DNA of 64,000 nt from Cryobacterium sp. GrIS_2_6 (GTDB lineage: Bacteria > Actinomycetota > Actinomycetes > Actinomycetales > Microbacteriaceae). Where the stretch lies: positions 124,001-188,000 of the forward strand of contig NZ_JAXCHP010000001.1 in NCBI RefSeq assembly GCF_035984545.1, written 5' to 3'. Below are positions 40,528 through 48,915 of the stretch, one piece after another. Each line of letters starts with the position of its first letter. Positions within the stretch are counted from its first letter, which is position 1. The position numbers were made by a program, and so were the translations under genes. The notes under the pieces were generated by a model that saw only the letters and a program-made list of their open reading frames with translations, searched no databases and was not told the origin of the DNA.

Positions 40528-40980
40528 ATGAACACAGCGGAGAGCATTCTCGAGGCACGCGCGCGCGCCGGGCTCTCGCAGAGCCAGCTCGCCGTGCGCG
40601 CCGCCGTGCCGCAGCCGAATCTCTCCGCTTACGAGTCCGGTCGGGTGCAGCCGCGCCCCGAAACCCTCGCCCGCATCATGGCCGCGACCGCCGAGCGACC
40701 ATCGGTCGTGCTGCAGCGGGGGCGCGAGCGCGTGCTCGAGCTGGCCGCACGCCGCCGCGCCGGCAATGTGCGGGTCTTCGGGAGCATCGCCCGGGGCACG
40801 GATGCCGTCGGCAGCGATATTGACCTCCTCGTCGCATTCTCGCCCGAGGCATCGATCCTCGATGCGGCGGGCCTGGTCCTCGACCTTGAACTCCTTCTCG
40901 GCGTTCGGGTGGACGTGATGAGCGACCGGGCCGAGGGCAGCATCCGCGATCGTGCCGTCGCCGAGGCGGTGCCCCTGTGA
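40528..40980 (+). CDS. mntA: HTH-fused MntA-type nucleotidyltransferase antitoxin
   Basis: A 150-residue fusion. Residues 1-60 are an XRE helix-turn-helix (ILEARARAGLSQSQLAVRAA, NLSAYESGRVQPRPETLARI). Residues 70-150 are a minimal nucleotidyltransferase with VFGSIARGTDAVGSDIDLLV, an exact GSx10DxD motif. In the HepT/MntA system MntA AMPylates a Tyr of HepT to block its RNase activity. The HTH fusion probably adds autoregulation, and a matching palindrome covers the promoter. It is first in the operon; the start has almost no 5' leader. Confidence 0.88.
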   Translation: MNTAESILEARARAGLSQSQLAVRAAVPQPNLSAYESGRVQPRPETLARIMAATAERPSVVLQRGRERVLELAARRRAGNVRVFGSIARGTDAVGSDIDLLVAFSPEASILDAAGLVLDLELLLGVRVDVMSDRAEGSIRDRAVAEAVPL

Positions 40981-41087
40981 GGGAGGGTCCAGCGGTCGAA
41001 TCCGCCGAGGTCGGAGCTGATGAGGGTGGAGCGGCTGCCAAGGGCATCCCGGTGTGTCGCGGTGCCGGCGAAGGCTCGACGCGATGA
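40977..41087 (+). CDS. 36-residue linking ORF between mntA and hepT
   Basis: A GTG start overlaps the mntA stop (GTGA) and the TGA stop overlaps the hepT start (ATGA), so it joins the two genes without a gap. Translation is Gly/Ala/Glu-rich (VREGPAVESAEVGADEGGAA...), with no family match. It may simply carry ribosomes across a 103-bp gap to keep hepT coupled, or be chance. Confidence 0.3.
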   Translation: MREGPAVESAEVGADEGGAAAKGIPVCRGAGEGSTR

Positions 41088-41428
41088 CCCACGAATTCGA
41101 CCGAACGGATGCGCTGATCGCGGACATCCGCGACCTCGTGCGTCACGCGAACCTCATCACCGCACGCGGCCGGAAGGTCTTCTTCGACCGGGCGGACCGC
41201 ACGCGGCAGCTCGCGGCCAAGGCCATCGTGATCGACCTGCAAACCGCGGTTGAGCGGCTCCCGGCCACGTACCGGGACAAACACCCGGAAGTCGCCTGGG
41301 CAGAGTTGCGTGCCATGCGGAACTATCTCGCCCATGACTACGCGAACACCGACTATCAGATCGTCTGGAACGCGCTCGTCACGGACTTTCCCCGGCTTCT
41401 GCGGCAGCTGGGCCTTGCCGAGGGCTGA
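41084..41428 (+). CDS. hepT: HepT-type HEPN ribonuclease toxin (DUF86)
   Basis: A 114-residue HEPN-fold protein. The catalytic motif Rx4HxY is present exactly as RNYLAHDY (about 80-87); its Tyr is the residue AMPylated by MntA in the characterised Shewanella system. Other family sequence: LIADIRDLVRHANLI, AKAIVIDLQTAVERLPATYR. It is probably a tRNA- or mRNA-cleaving RNase when free. ATG at 41084 is used because it overlaps the linking ORF stop; a start 30 bases upstream exists but lies inside that ORF. Confidence 0.9.
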   Translation: MTHEFDRTDALIADIRDLVRHANLITARGRKVFFDRADRTRQLAAKAIVIDLQTAVERLPATYRDKHPEVAWAELRAMRNYLAHDYANTDYQIVWNALVTDFPRLLRQLGLAEG

Positions 41429-41477
41429 GGCCGCGGGTTTAGGGCACCTTTCCCGATTCGCTTGCGCGATCGTGCGT

Positions 41478-41494
41478 GCCACGGGTACCGTGGC
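41478..41494. promoter_or_regulatory. Palindrome downstream of hepT
   Basis: gccacgg-gta-ccgtggc is a perfect 7+3+7 palindrome 49 bases after hepT. It could terminate the toxin operon or be an operator for the small ORF 30 bases downstream. There is no T-tract. Confidence 0.4.
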
Positions 41495-41525
41495 AGCTAC
41501 GCCACACGACGAGAGGAGCCGTCCC

Positions 41526-41594
41526 ATGATTCAGTCAAAGATTTCCGCAGTGAACTGCCTCGCCGCCGGCATCGTCGGCGTCTTCACCGCCTGA
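41526..41594 (+). CDS. Possible 22-residue peptide with strong ribosome site
   Basis: The frame MIQSKISAVNCLAAGIVGVF plus TA is preceded by GAGAGGAG eight bases before ATG, one of the strongest Shine-Dalgarno matches in the region. The peptide has a hydrophobic C-terminal half. It may be a leader, a toxic peptide or a broken gene. Confidence 0.35.
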   Translation: MIQSKISAVNCLAAGIVGVFTA

Positions 41595-41802
41595 CCGGCG
41601 CGAGTTTCCGCCACCGGTTCTGCGGTGGTGACGCCCTCGATGTCCGCACGCAGCCAGCGCGTTCCGCGCTCCGGGATCAGTCCCGTTCCCTGACGTCGCA
41701 CTCCTGGCGACGTCCCTTTTTGCGCCGCCTCGGCGGCCCCGCCGGTGCAGCAGACGGATGCGTCCGCATCCGTTCTGGGCACCGCCACAGTGAGGCTCAC
41801 TC

Positions 41803-42126
41803 GTGACCGAAACGCTGTCGACCACTGCCGGTCGCCACAACCACCCGCTGCCCCCGCAGGCCGAACCAGATCCGCACTCCGGATCCGGATCCGGGTCCGA
41901 ACGCGCATCCGCTGACCGCAACCTGCGTCCCCTCGGCCGCATCGATCGCCTGGCGCTGCACCTCGGCGTCGCCCTGATCCGGTGGGGACGTCGGCCGCGC
42001 GTGCAGCGCCCGGTCGCCGCCGTCGGCTGGGAGGCCGTCCGCCTCGTCCGGGAGGAACGCGAGCGGGCTCTCGAGCGTCAGCACGCGGACCTGCTCGGCT
42101 ACCGGATGACCACGCCCTATCGGTGA
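41803..42126 (+). CDS. Small basic hypothetical protein
   Basis: A 107-residue Arg/Leu-rich protein. The N-terminal half is Ser/Gly/Pro-rich and disordered; the second half (LGRIDRLALHLGVALIRWGR, EAVRLVREERERALERQHAD) is helical and amphipathic, with a short hydrophobic part that could associate with the membrane. The GTG start follows TGAGG. Proteins with this LxRIDRLALHLGxALI pattern are common in Microbacteriaceae, but I know no function. It lies between the toxin-antitoxin operon and a hairpin element upstream of the MFS gene. Confidence 0.55.
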   Translation: MTETLSTTAGRHNHPLPPQAEPDPHSGSGSGSERASADRNLRPLGRIDRLALHLGVALIRWGRRPRVQRPVAAVGWEAVRLVREERERALERQHADLLGYRMTTPYR

Positions 42127-42163
42127 GGGAGGGTGCGAGGCCGACCGGGCCTCGCGCCCTCTC

Positions 42164-42246
42164 GACGCAACGTCGGAGATTTTCGCGACTCGCGGCATCC
42201 GCTGCCGGGAAACACGGCGTGTCGCGAAAATCTCCGACTTTGCGTC
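42164..42246. repeat. Palindromic element P1
   Basis: Arms of 26 bp match at 25 positions: 42164-42189 begins gacgcaacgtcggagatttt, and 42221-42246 begins gtcgcgaaaatctccgactt. The loop is 31 bp and contains a smaller hairpin (cggcatccgctgccg). It lies between two plus-strand genes, 38 bases after one stop and 106 before the MFS start. Confidence 0.75.
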
Positions 42247-42352
42247 TGACGGAGTTCCGCTTCACCGGAACAATCGGGCGGTGTCAGTGTTTTGAGTTTC
42301 AATAGCTGCACCGCCCCAACATCTTGACCGCACTTCTCGACGGGACCTTCAC

Positions 42353-43915
42353 ATGGCTGAAATCGCCATCGCCACCACCACACACGAGAACACGACAGGC
42401 ACGACCGCGGGCACCGCGGGCACGGATACCGCGGCGAACGCTGCCGCGGTCTCTGCCGTCGCAGTCTCAGCGGCCGAGGCTGCCCTCGGCGTGCGCAACC
42501 GCCTCGTCATCACCCTGCTCCTCATCTCCACGTTCGTCGTGATCCTGAACGAGACGATCATGGGCGTGGCTCTGCCGCGGCTGATGGAAGACCTCAGCAT
42601 CTCTGCGAGCGCAGCCCAGTGGCTGACCAGCGCATTCATGCTCACGATGGCCGTTGTCATTCCGATCACCGGGTTCCTGTTGCAGCGTTACAACACCCGT
42701 CCGGTGTTCATCGCCGCGATGACCCTGTTCAGCACCGGAACGCTGATCGCGGCACTCGCACCCGGATTCACCGTGCTGCTCGTGGCCCGCGTGGTGCAGG
42801 CCACCGGAACGGCGATCATGTTCCCGCTGCTGCTCACGACCGTGATGACGCTCGTGCCGGCGGCGCACCTCGGGCGCATGATGGGGAACATCTCCATCGT
42901 GATCTCGGTCGCTCCGGCGATCGGCCCGACGATTTCCGGCGCGATCCTGAGCGTGCTCGACTGGCGCTGGATGTTCATCCTCGTGCTCCCGATCGCGCTG
43001 ACCGCCCTCGTCGTCGGCGGCATCCTGATGAAGAACGTGACGACGCCGACCAAGACTCCGATCGACGTGCTTTCGGTGATCCTCTCCGCGCTTGGCTTCG
43101 GTGGGCTCGTCTACGGGCTGAGCAACCTGGGCGCTGCGGGCGGCGGCATCGGCTCGGTGTCCGGCTGGCTGCCGCTCGCCGTCGGCGCGCTCGGCCTCAC
43201 GGCGTTCATCCTGCGTCAGCTGTCCCTGCAGAAGCGCAACCGCGCCCTGCTCGACCTGCGCACCTTCCGCTCGCGCACCTTCACGTTCGCGATCGTGATG
43301 ATGGCGATCAGCATGATGGCCCTATTCGGCACCATCATCCTGCTGCCGATCTACATTCAGACCGTGCTCGGCCTCGACACGCTCACCACCGGGCTGATGC
43401 TGCTGCCCGGGGGGCTCGTGATGGGCCTGCTCGCGCCGCTCGTGGGACGGCTCTACGACCGGTCGGGCCCCACCCGGCTCCTCGTTACTGGCTCGGTGAT
43501 CGTGAGCGCGGTGTTCTGGGGGATGACCCTGCTGAACGAGCACAGCGCGCCGTGGATGGTCGTCGCTGCGCACGTGACCCTGAGCCTCGGCCTCGCCCTG
43601 CTCTTCACTCCGCTGTTCACCGCGGGGCTGGCTGCTGTGCGCCCCGAGCTCTACTCGCACGGCAGCGCCATGGTCGGCACAATTCAGCAACTCGCTGGCG
43701 CGTTCGGCACCGCCCTGTTCGTGACGGTGATGGCCTCCGTTGCGGCGTCCCAGCTGACGACCGGGGCGACGGCCGTCTCTGCGACGAGTGCGGGCATCCA
43801 CGCTGCGTTCCTCTGTGGCGCCGTGATCTCCCTCTTCGCAATCCCGGCCGCGTTCTTCATCCGGCGTGCACCGGCGGATGCCGGCGACGCGGCTGCCGGC
43901 GCCCCCGCGCACTGA
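42353..43915 (+). CDS. MFS transporter, DHA2 (14-TM) drug efflux family
   Basis: A 520-residue exporter with 14 predicted helices and the DHA2 (EmrB/QacA) signature: LNETIMGVALPRLMEDLSIS in helix 1, then WLTSAFMLTMAVVIPITGFL, and motif C (SVAPAIGPTISGAIL) in helix 5. Residues 1-45 form a Thr/Ala-rich cytoplasmic tail. Drug:H+ antiport is expected; the substrate cannot be read from sequence. It has its own promoter region behind element P1 and ends 47 bases before element P4. No dedicated repressor is adjacent. Confidence 0.92.
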   Translation: MAEIAIATTTHENTTGTTAGTAGTDTAANAAAVSAVAVSAAEAALGVRNRLVITLLLISTFVVILNETIMGVALPRLMEDLSISASAAQWLTSAFMLTMAVVIPITGFLLQRYNTRPVFIAAMTLFSTGTLIAALAPGFTVLLVARVVQATGTAIMFPLLLTTVMTLVPAAHLGRMMGNISIVISVAPAIGPTISGAILSVLDWRWMFILVLPIALTALVVGGILMKNVTTPTKTPIDVLSVILSALGFGGLVYGLSNLGAAGGGIGSVSGWLPLAVGALGLTAFILRQLSLQKRNRALLDLRTFRSRTFTFAIVMMAISMMALFGTIILLPIYIQTVLGLDTLTTGLMLLPGGLVMGLLAPLVGRLYDRSGPTRLLVTGSVIVSAVFWGMTLLNEHSAPWMVVAAHVTLSLGLALLFTPLFTAGLAAVRPELYSHGSAMVGTIQQLAGAFGTALFVTVMASVAASQLTTGATAVSATSAGIHAAFLCGAVISLFAIPAAFFIRRAPADAGDAAAGAPAH

Positions 43916-43962
43916 CTCGGCCGCCCCACCCGCACGGCCCGCGGTAACCCGCTGGTGGTGGG

Positions 43963-44052
43963 CATAACTCCTGCAAATTTCCGGACCTGCCGTTCCCGGG
44001 CCCGGAAATACGCGGGTGCTGACCGTGCTACCGAAAATTTGCAGGAGTTATG
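43963..44052. repeat. Palindromic element P4, homologous to P5 at 35194
   Basis: Arms cataactcctgcaaatttcc (from 43963) and ccgaaaatttgcaggagtta (from 44031) match at 20 of 21 core positions. The 46-bp interior holds a smaller GC-rich hairpin (cccgggcccgg). It separates the MFS gene from the convergent PucR gene and could terminate both. Confidence 0.75.
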
Positions 44053-44080
44053 ACCGGGACGACGCGGGAGACGAGCGCCG

Positions 44081-45679
44081 TCAATCGAACTCGGCCACCC
44101 GCAGGCCGAGCCACAGGGTGAGGGTGTCTTCCGGGTTGGCGAGGTCCACTCCGAACAGCTCATGTGCCCGGCGCAGCCGGTAGCGCAGCGTGTTCTGGTG
44201 CACCGAGAGGCGAGCGGCGGTCGTGGCCGAATCCCGTGCGCAGTCCAGGTAGGTGCGCAGCGTCTTCGCGTAGTCCGTGCCCCGGCGCTGATCGAACTCC
44301 AGCACATCACGCGCCTGCTGCGACTGGAGCCGCGGACTGTCCCGAAACACCTGGGCCAGTTCGAGCAGGGCGAGGCTGCTGCGGGCGTCGAGCGCGCTCA
44401 GCACTGGTCTGGCCGTCGGCCGGTTAGCCAGGAGCAGCAGCACCAAATCGGCTTCATGCCGCGAGCGCCCGACCTGCCCGATGCTCGTCACCGGCAGTCC
44501 GACGGATGCCCGTACCGACACCCGCAGGCCCGTCGCGGCCCGGGCTACCAGCCGCTGGGCCATGGCCTCGGCCCGACGAGGCTCGCCCCCGGACCCGGTG
44601 AAGAGCGCATAGACGGTCGTGCCGATGACCACGCATTCCGCGCCGTGCTGGTGGGCCTCGCAGTGGATCGCGATCAGGTCGACCAGCCGGTTCAGCCGCA
44701 CCGCGTCTCCGGCCAGGGTGAACTCGGGCTGGAAGGCGACCACGACAAACGGGCCCGTCGAGTCCAGACTCAGTTGCCCGGCCACGAGGGTCGCGTCGTC
44801 ACCCCCACCGAGCAGGCGACGCAGCAGCTCAGCGCGCTGCTGCCGGGCGAGGTCGGCGGCGCTGCGCGCCCGCAGCAGATGCAGGGAAGCGATGTCCGCG
44901 GCGCGCTCCAGGGCTCGTTCGGCATCCGGTTCGAGTTCCCCCGTCGCATCCACGACCCAGATTGAACCGAGCGCCTGCGTGCCCGCCCGCACGGCGACCG
45001 CAAGCCGGTCCAGCGCCGGCGGCACGCCGGGAAGGTGCAGCGCGCCCGTCGCCCGGAACACCGAGGCATATTGCTCGGCGTTCTCGGGGAGGAACGGCAC
45101 CTGGCGGCCGAGGATGCCCTCCCTTCGGTCGTCGTCGATCATCTGCCCCGGCAGGGTCGAGTAAGCCAGGATGCGCTCCTGCAGGTCCTCGATGGCGGTC
45201 GCGCCGCCGATCGTGGCGGCGATCGCATTCGCCAGCGCGAACAGGTCGCCCACCGGCTGGGTGGAGAGGGACCCATCGGTCTCTGCGACCGTGGTCAGGG
45301 CGGAGTTGATCAGCGCGTCCAGCTGCCGCCACTCGATCTCGTCGACGACGACCAGCAGCGCGATGCCGGCGGCATCCGCCACCGCGGCGAGGGTCTCCAC
45401 GCTCAGCGACAGCGACTTCACGACCACGGCCCCGAACCCGCGGCGTGCGGCATCACGGATGACCTCCGCCGACTCGGGGGCCGCCGGGTGCAGGCCGATT
45501 CCGAGCAGGATGCCGCTGCGCGGCCCGGTCGGCGGAAGCCAGGGATCGTAGAGAGTCGGGCTCGTCAGCGGCAGCCGCAGCTGCGGTGGACCGGACGCGA
45601 GCCGGAGCCCCGCGCCATCCAGAATCTGCAGCAGCTCCGTCACGGCCAGGCCCCGCGGTTCGGCGGGGGAGACGTTCAT
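44081..45679 (-). CDS. PucR family transcriptional regulator
   Basis: A 532-residue regulator. The N-terminal PucR-type sensory region (about 1-280; LAVTELLQILDGAGLRLASG) is followed by a GGDEF-like CdaR segment (about 290-440) and a C-terminal PucR-type helix-turn-helix (LSVHQNTLRYRLRRAHELFG, about 490-512). It is divergent from the GNAT-racemase-ABC operon, with a CATTGT/ACAATG palindrome in the gap, so it probably controls that operon. The ATG at 45679 is preferred over a GTG at 45688 because a weak GGTGGG site sits before it. PucR proteins often sense nitrogen compounds, which fits. Confidence 0.9.
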   Translation of the reverse strand: MNVSPAEPRGLAVTELLQILDGAGLRLASGPPQLRLPLTSPTLYDPWLPPTGPRSGILLGIGLHPAAPESAEVIRDAARRGFGAVVVKSLSLSVETLAAVADAAGIALLVVVDEIEWRQLDALINSALTTVAETDGSLSTQPVGDLFALANAIAATIGGATAIEDLQERILAYSTLPGQMIDDDRREGILGRQVPFLPENAEQYASVFRATGALHLPGVPPALDRLAVAVRAGTQALGSIWVVDATGELEPDAERALERAADIASLHLLRARSAADLARQQRAELLRRLLGGGDDATLVAGQLSLDSTGPFVVVAFQPEFTLAGDAVRLNRLVDLIAIHCEAHQHGAECVVIGTTVYALFTGSGGEPRRAEAMAQRLVARAATGLRVSVRASVGLPVTSIGQVGRSRHEADLVLLLLANRPTARPVLSALDARSSLALLELAQVFRDSPRLQSQQARDVLEFDQRRGTDYAKTLRTYLDCARDSATTAARLSVHQNTLRYRLRRAHELFGVDLANPEDTLTLWLGLRVAEFD

Positions 45680-45698
45680 GCTGCCCACCGTAGCGGAT

Positions 45699-45718
45699 CA
45701 TTGTGCTGCGCGACAATG
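45699..45718. promoter_or_regulatory. Palindromic operator between pucR-type gene and GNAT operon
   Basis: CATTGT-N8-ACAATG is a perfect 6+8+6 inverted repeat, 20 bases upstream of the regulator's start and 65 bases before the GNAT start. It is the clearest symmetric site in the divergent region. Confidence 0.6.
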
Positions 45719-45782
45719 AATGAGCATTTTCTTCGTGCCGCAGACCGAGGACGGGGTCGGCTCTGGCCGCAACACTGGAGCC

Positions 45783-46805
45783 ATGCCGGTCAACCTCGAA
45801 CTCAGCTCGTCAGCCAGCTCGTCTGCCAGCTCGCCTGCGGGCACTCCCGCCGGTACGTCTGACGGTGGCCGCATCGCGGTCCGGGCCGGTACTCCCTCCG
45901 GCTCGCCCGACAGCGACCTCGTCGGCCAGGCGCACGGCGCCGCGGCCCGGGCTGCGCGTCGCGCCGGGGTCACCGTGACTGACGCAGCCGGGCTCGACGA
46001 GCTACGGGCGGTGGAGGGCCTTCTCGTCACCGTCTGGAGTACCTCGCCGCTCGCCCCTCCCCTCCCCAGCGACCTCCTCCGCAGCATCAGCCATGCCGGC
46101 TGCAATGTCACCGCCGCCTACACGCTCGACGGCGTGTTGTGCGGGGCCGCCGTGGCGATCGTCTCGCCCGGGGCATCCTCGATGTATTCCCTCATTGCCG
46201 GTGTGCTTCCCGGCCTCGCCGACGCCGGCGTCGGATTCGCCCTCAAGCAGTACCAGCGGGCCTGGGCGCTGGCGCGGGGAATCGACGCGATGACCTGGAC
46301 TTTCGACCCGCTGGTCAGCCGCAACGCCCGGTTCAATCTGACCAAGCTCGGCGCCCACGCCGAGGAATACCTCGAGAACTTCTACGGTCCGATGGACGAC
46401 GGCATCAACGCCAACGACGAATCCGACCGTCTCGTCGCGGTCTGGCCGCTGACGAGCGAGGAATCCCGCTCCTGCAGTAACGGATTCCCGGCCGTGACCG
46501 ACCTGCCGGCGCATTCCCCGTCGGATGTTCGTGGTCTCGGCCCCGACGGGCAGCCGCACCTCATCGACGCGGGCGGTTCCCTGTGGCTGCGGGTACCCAC
46601 CGACATCGTCGGCCTGCGCGGCCAGGACCCGGCCCTGGCTGCAGCCTGGCGGGTCATCGTGCGCGAGACTTTCAACACGGCCTTCGCCGAGGGGCGGACC
46701 GCCCGCGGGGTCACCCGATCCGGCTGGTACCGGCTCGCAGCATCCGGCGAACCCACCACAGGCGAACCCGCCCCAGGTGAACCCAGGACAGAGGGACAGT
46801 CATGA
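45783..46805 (+). CDS. GNAT-superfamily N-acyltransferase (COG3375-like)
   Basis: A 340-residue protein. The first 65 residues are Ser/Gly/Thr-rich and disordered; the GNAT-like core runs from about 70 to 290 (ELRAVEGLLVTVWSTSPLAP, YSLIAGVLPGLADAGVGFAL, AMTWTFDPLVSRNARFNLTK). It resembles the COG3375 acetyltransferases found beside N-succinylamino-acid racemases. In the Geobacillus pathway such a GNAT succinylates a D-amino acid before racemisation. A Pro/Gly/Glu repeat tail (GEPTTGEPAPGEP) ends it. The ATGA overlap couples it to the racemase. Acyl donor is not known. Confidence 0.75.
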   Translation: MPVNLELSSSASSSASSPAGTPAGTSDGGRIAVRAGTPSGSPDSDLVGQAHGAAARAARRAGVTVTDAAGLDELRAVEGLLVTVWSTSPLAPPLPSDLLRSISHAGCNVTAAYTLDGVLCGAAVAIVSPGASSMYSLIAGVLPGLADAGVGFALKQYQRAWALARGIDAMTWTFDPLVSRNARFNLTKLGAHAEEYLENFYGPMDDGINANDESDRLVAVWPLTSEESRSCSNGFPAVTDLPAHSPSDVRGLGPDGQPHLIDAGGSLWLRVPTDIVGLRGQDPALAAAWRVIVRETFNTAFAEGRTARGVTRSGWYRLAASGEPTTGEPAPGEPRTEGQS

Positions 46806-47911
46806 AAATCGAGAACATCGAACTGAGGCGGGTCACACTGCCCCTGGTCAGCCCGTTCCGCACCTCCTTCGGCACTGCCACCGAACGCGAGACGACGCTC
46901 GTACGGGTCAGCACAGCGGATGCCGAGGGCTGGGCCGAGTGCGCCGCCGAACCCGACCCGTTGTACAGTTCCGAGTTCCTCGACGGCTGTGACCTCGTCA
47001 TCCGTGACCACCTCGTGCCGCGGCTGCAGGCCCTCGGCGACCGCCTCACCGCCGAACGGGTGGCGACGGCCCTCGCTCCGGTCAAGGGACACCCGATGTC
47101 CAAGGCCGTGCTCGAAACGGCCATTCTCGACGCCCAGCTCAAGGAAGTCGGCGTCTCCTTCGGCGGCTACCTCGGGGCGGTGAGCGAGACCGTGCCGGCC
47201 GGTGTGTCGGTGGGGATCATGGACTCGCTCGACGAGCTCCTCGACGCTGTCGCCGGCTACCTCGCCGAAGGCTACCTGCGGATCAAGCTGAAGATCGAGC
47301 CCGGTTGGGACCTCGTTCCCGTGCGCGCCGTGCGCGAGCGCTTCGGCGACGACATCCTGCTGCAGGTCGACGCCAACACCGCGTACACGCTGGCGGATGC
47401 CCGCCACCTCGCCCGCCTCGACCCGTTCGACCTGCTCCTGATGGAGCAGCCGATGGCTGAAGACGACATCCTCGGTCACGCGGCGCTCGCGAAGTTGATC
47501 AAGACGCCCATCTGCCTCGACGAGTCAATCGAGTCCGCGCGTGACGCCGCCGCGGCGATCACGCTCGGCGCGTGCAGCATCATCAACGTCAAACCGGCCA
47601 GAGTCGGCGGCTACCTGGAGGCCCGGCGCATCCATGATGTCGCAGCCGCCCACGGGGTGCCGGTCTGGTGCGGCGGGATGCTCGAAACGGGCATCGGCCG
47701 GGCCGCGAATGTGGCCCTGGCCGCGCTACCGAACTTCGTGCTTCCGGGGGATACCTCGGCGTCCAACCGCTACTACGAGCAGGACCTGACCGCCCCGTTC
47801 GTGCTCGAGGACGGGCATCTGCGGGTGCCGACCGGTCCCGGCATCGGCGTCGAGGTGCTGCCCGACGTGCTCGCCGACGTCACGACCGCCACCGCCGACA
47901 TCCGTTTCTAG
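46802..47911 (+). CDS. N-succinylamino acid racemase / o-succinylbenzoate synthase (enolase superfamily)
   Basis: A 369-residue enolase-superfamily enzyme of the NSAR/OSBS family. All catalytic residues are present: KxK (162/164, IKLKIE), Asp190 (VDAN), Glu215 (MEQP), Asp240 (LDES) and Lys264 (NVKPARVGG). The capping loop includes SPFRTSFGT. OSBS makes o-succinylbenzoate for menaquinone; NSAR inverts N-succinyl amino acids, and many members do both. No men genes lie nearby, while a GNAT and an amino-acid ABC transporter do, so NSAR activity is the better guess. Gene overlaps the GNAT by 4 bases. Confidence 0.88.
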   Translation: MKIENIELRRVTLPLVSPFRTSFGTATERETTLVRVSTADAEGWAECAAEPDPLYSSEFLDGCDLVIRDHLVPRLQALGDRLTAERVATALAPVKGHPMSKAVLETAILDAQLKEVGVSFGGYLGAVSETVPAGVSVGIMDSLDELLDAVAGYLAEGYLRIKLKIEPGWDLVPVRAVRERFGDDILLQVDANTAYTLADARHLARLDPFDLLLMEQPMAEDDILGHAALAKLIKTPICLDESIESARDAAAAITLGACSIINVKPARVGGYLEARRIHDVAAAHGVPVWCGGMLETGIGRAANVALAALPNFVLPGDTSASNRYYEQDLTAPFVLEDGHLRVPTGPGIGVEVLPDVLADVTTATADIRF

Positions 47912-47978
47912 CCTCACCCCCACACCGCGTCACGACCTGCGTCACCCCACCCGCGTCACACCCGTCTGGAGAACACGA

Positions 47979-48911
47979 ATGGCCTTCGAAAAACGCACCC
48001 GCAGCTCCTGGTTCCTCACAGCAGCGATCGGGGTCGCCGCGACGCTCGCTCTCTCCGCGTGTTCCGCCTCCGGTACCTCCCCGGTATCGGCTCCCTCGGC
48101 CTCGTCGGCCAACGTAGACGCTGCGGCGGCCGCGGCCCTTCCGGCCAAATACAAGGAAGCCGGCACCATCAAGGTGGCCTCGGACATCCCGTTCCCGCCG
48201 ATGGAGATGTTCGACGCGAACCAGAAGCTCACCGGGTTCGACTACGACCTTGCCCAGGCCATCGGTGCCAAGCTCGGCGTCACCATGGACCTGCAGACCC
48301 AGGCCTTCGACAGCATCATCCCGTCGCTGCAGTCCGGCAAACACGACGTGATCATGTCAGGGATGAACGACACCGTGGAGCGCCAGAAGACGATTGACTT
48401 CGTAGACTACTTCCACGCCGGGTTCTCGATCCTGGTGCCCAAGGGCAACCCCGGCACGATCACGACCGTGCTCGACCTGTGCGGCAAGGACGTCGCCGTG
48501 CAGAAGGCGACCGTGCAGGCCGACATCCTCCACGGGTACGACGCGGAGTGCAGTGCCTCCGGCGCCGGCCCGATGAAGCTCTCCGAACTGCCGCTCGAGA
48601 CGGATGTGCAGACCGCCGTTCGAGCGGGCAAGGCCGTTGCCGATGTCGTCGACTCCGCTGTCGCGGCGTATGCCGCGCAGACCGCTGGAGGCGGCAGCAT
48701 GTTCGAGGTCGTTCGGGACGCCAAGAACCCGGCCGGGTACAACCCGGTGTACACCGGGATCGGCGTGTTGAAAAAGGACGCCGACTTGAGCAAGGCCCTC
48801 AACCTCGCCCTGGCCGCAGTCATCAAGGACGGGTCGTACGCCGAAATCCTCGCCAAGTACGGCATGAGCGACTACGGCGTTGACGCGTCCGGTATCAACC
48901 TCGGGTCGTGA
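47979..48911 (+). CDS. Amino-acid ABC transporter substrate-binding lipoprotein
   Basis: A 310-residue family-3 solute-binding protein. Signal peptide with lipobox LSAC at about residues 24-27. The mature protein has the expected pattern: TIKVASDIPFPPMEMFDANQ, GFDYDLAQAIGAKLGVTMDL, DVIMSGMNDTVERQKTIDFV and the final helix. Ligands for this family are polar amino acids and derivatives; in this operon N-acyl or D-amino acids are plausible. It begins 68 bases after the racemase stop, behind a thrice-repeated gcgtcac motif, and is followed 5 bases later by the permease gene. Confidence 0.9.
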   Translation: MAFEKRTRSSWFLTAAIGVAATLALSACSASGTSPVSAPSASSANVDAAAAAALPAKYKEAGTIKVASDIPFPPMEMFDANQKLTGFDYDLAQAIGAKLGVTMDLQTQAFDSIIPSLQSGKHDVIMSGMNDTVERQKTIDFVDYFHAGFSILVPKGNPGTITTVLDLCGKDVAVQKATVQADILHGYDAECSASGAGPMKLSELPLETDVQTAVRAGKAVADVVDSAVAAYAAQTAGGGSMFEVVRDAKNPAGYNPVYTGIGVLKKDADLSKALNLALAAVIKDGSYAEILAKYGMSDYGVDASGINLGS

Positions 48912-48915
48912 CCGG

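Noticed and set aside
46802..47911. Assigning the enzyme as MenC of menaquinone synthesis
   Set aside because: Enolase-type catalytic residues cannot separate OSBS from NSAR activity, and the neighbours point to amino acids, so no menC symbol was given.
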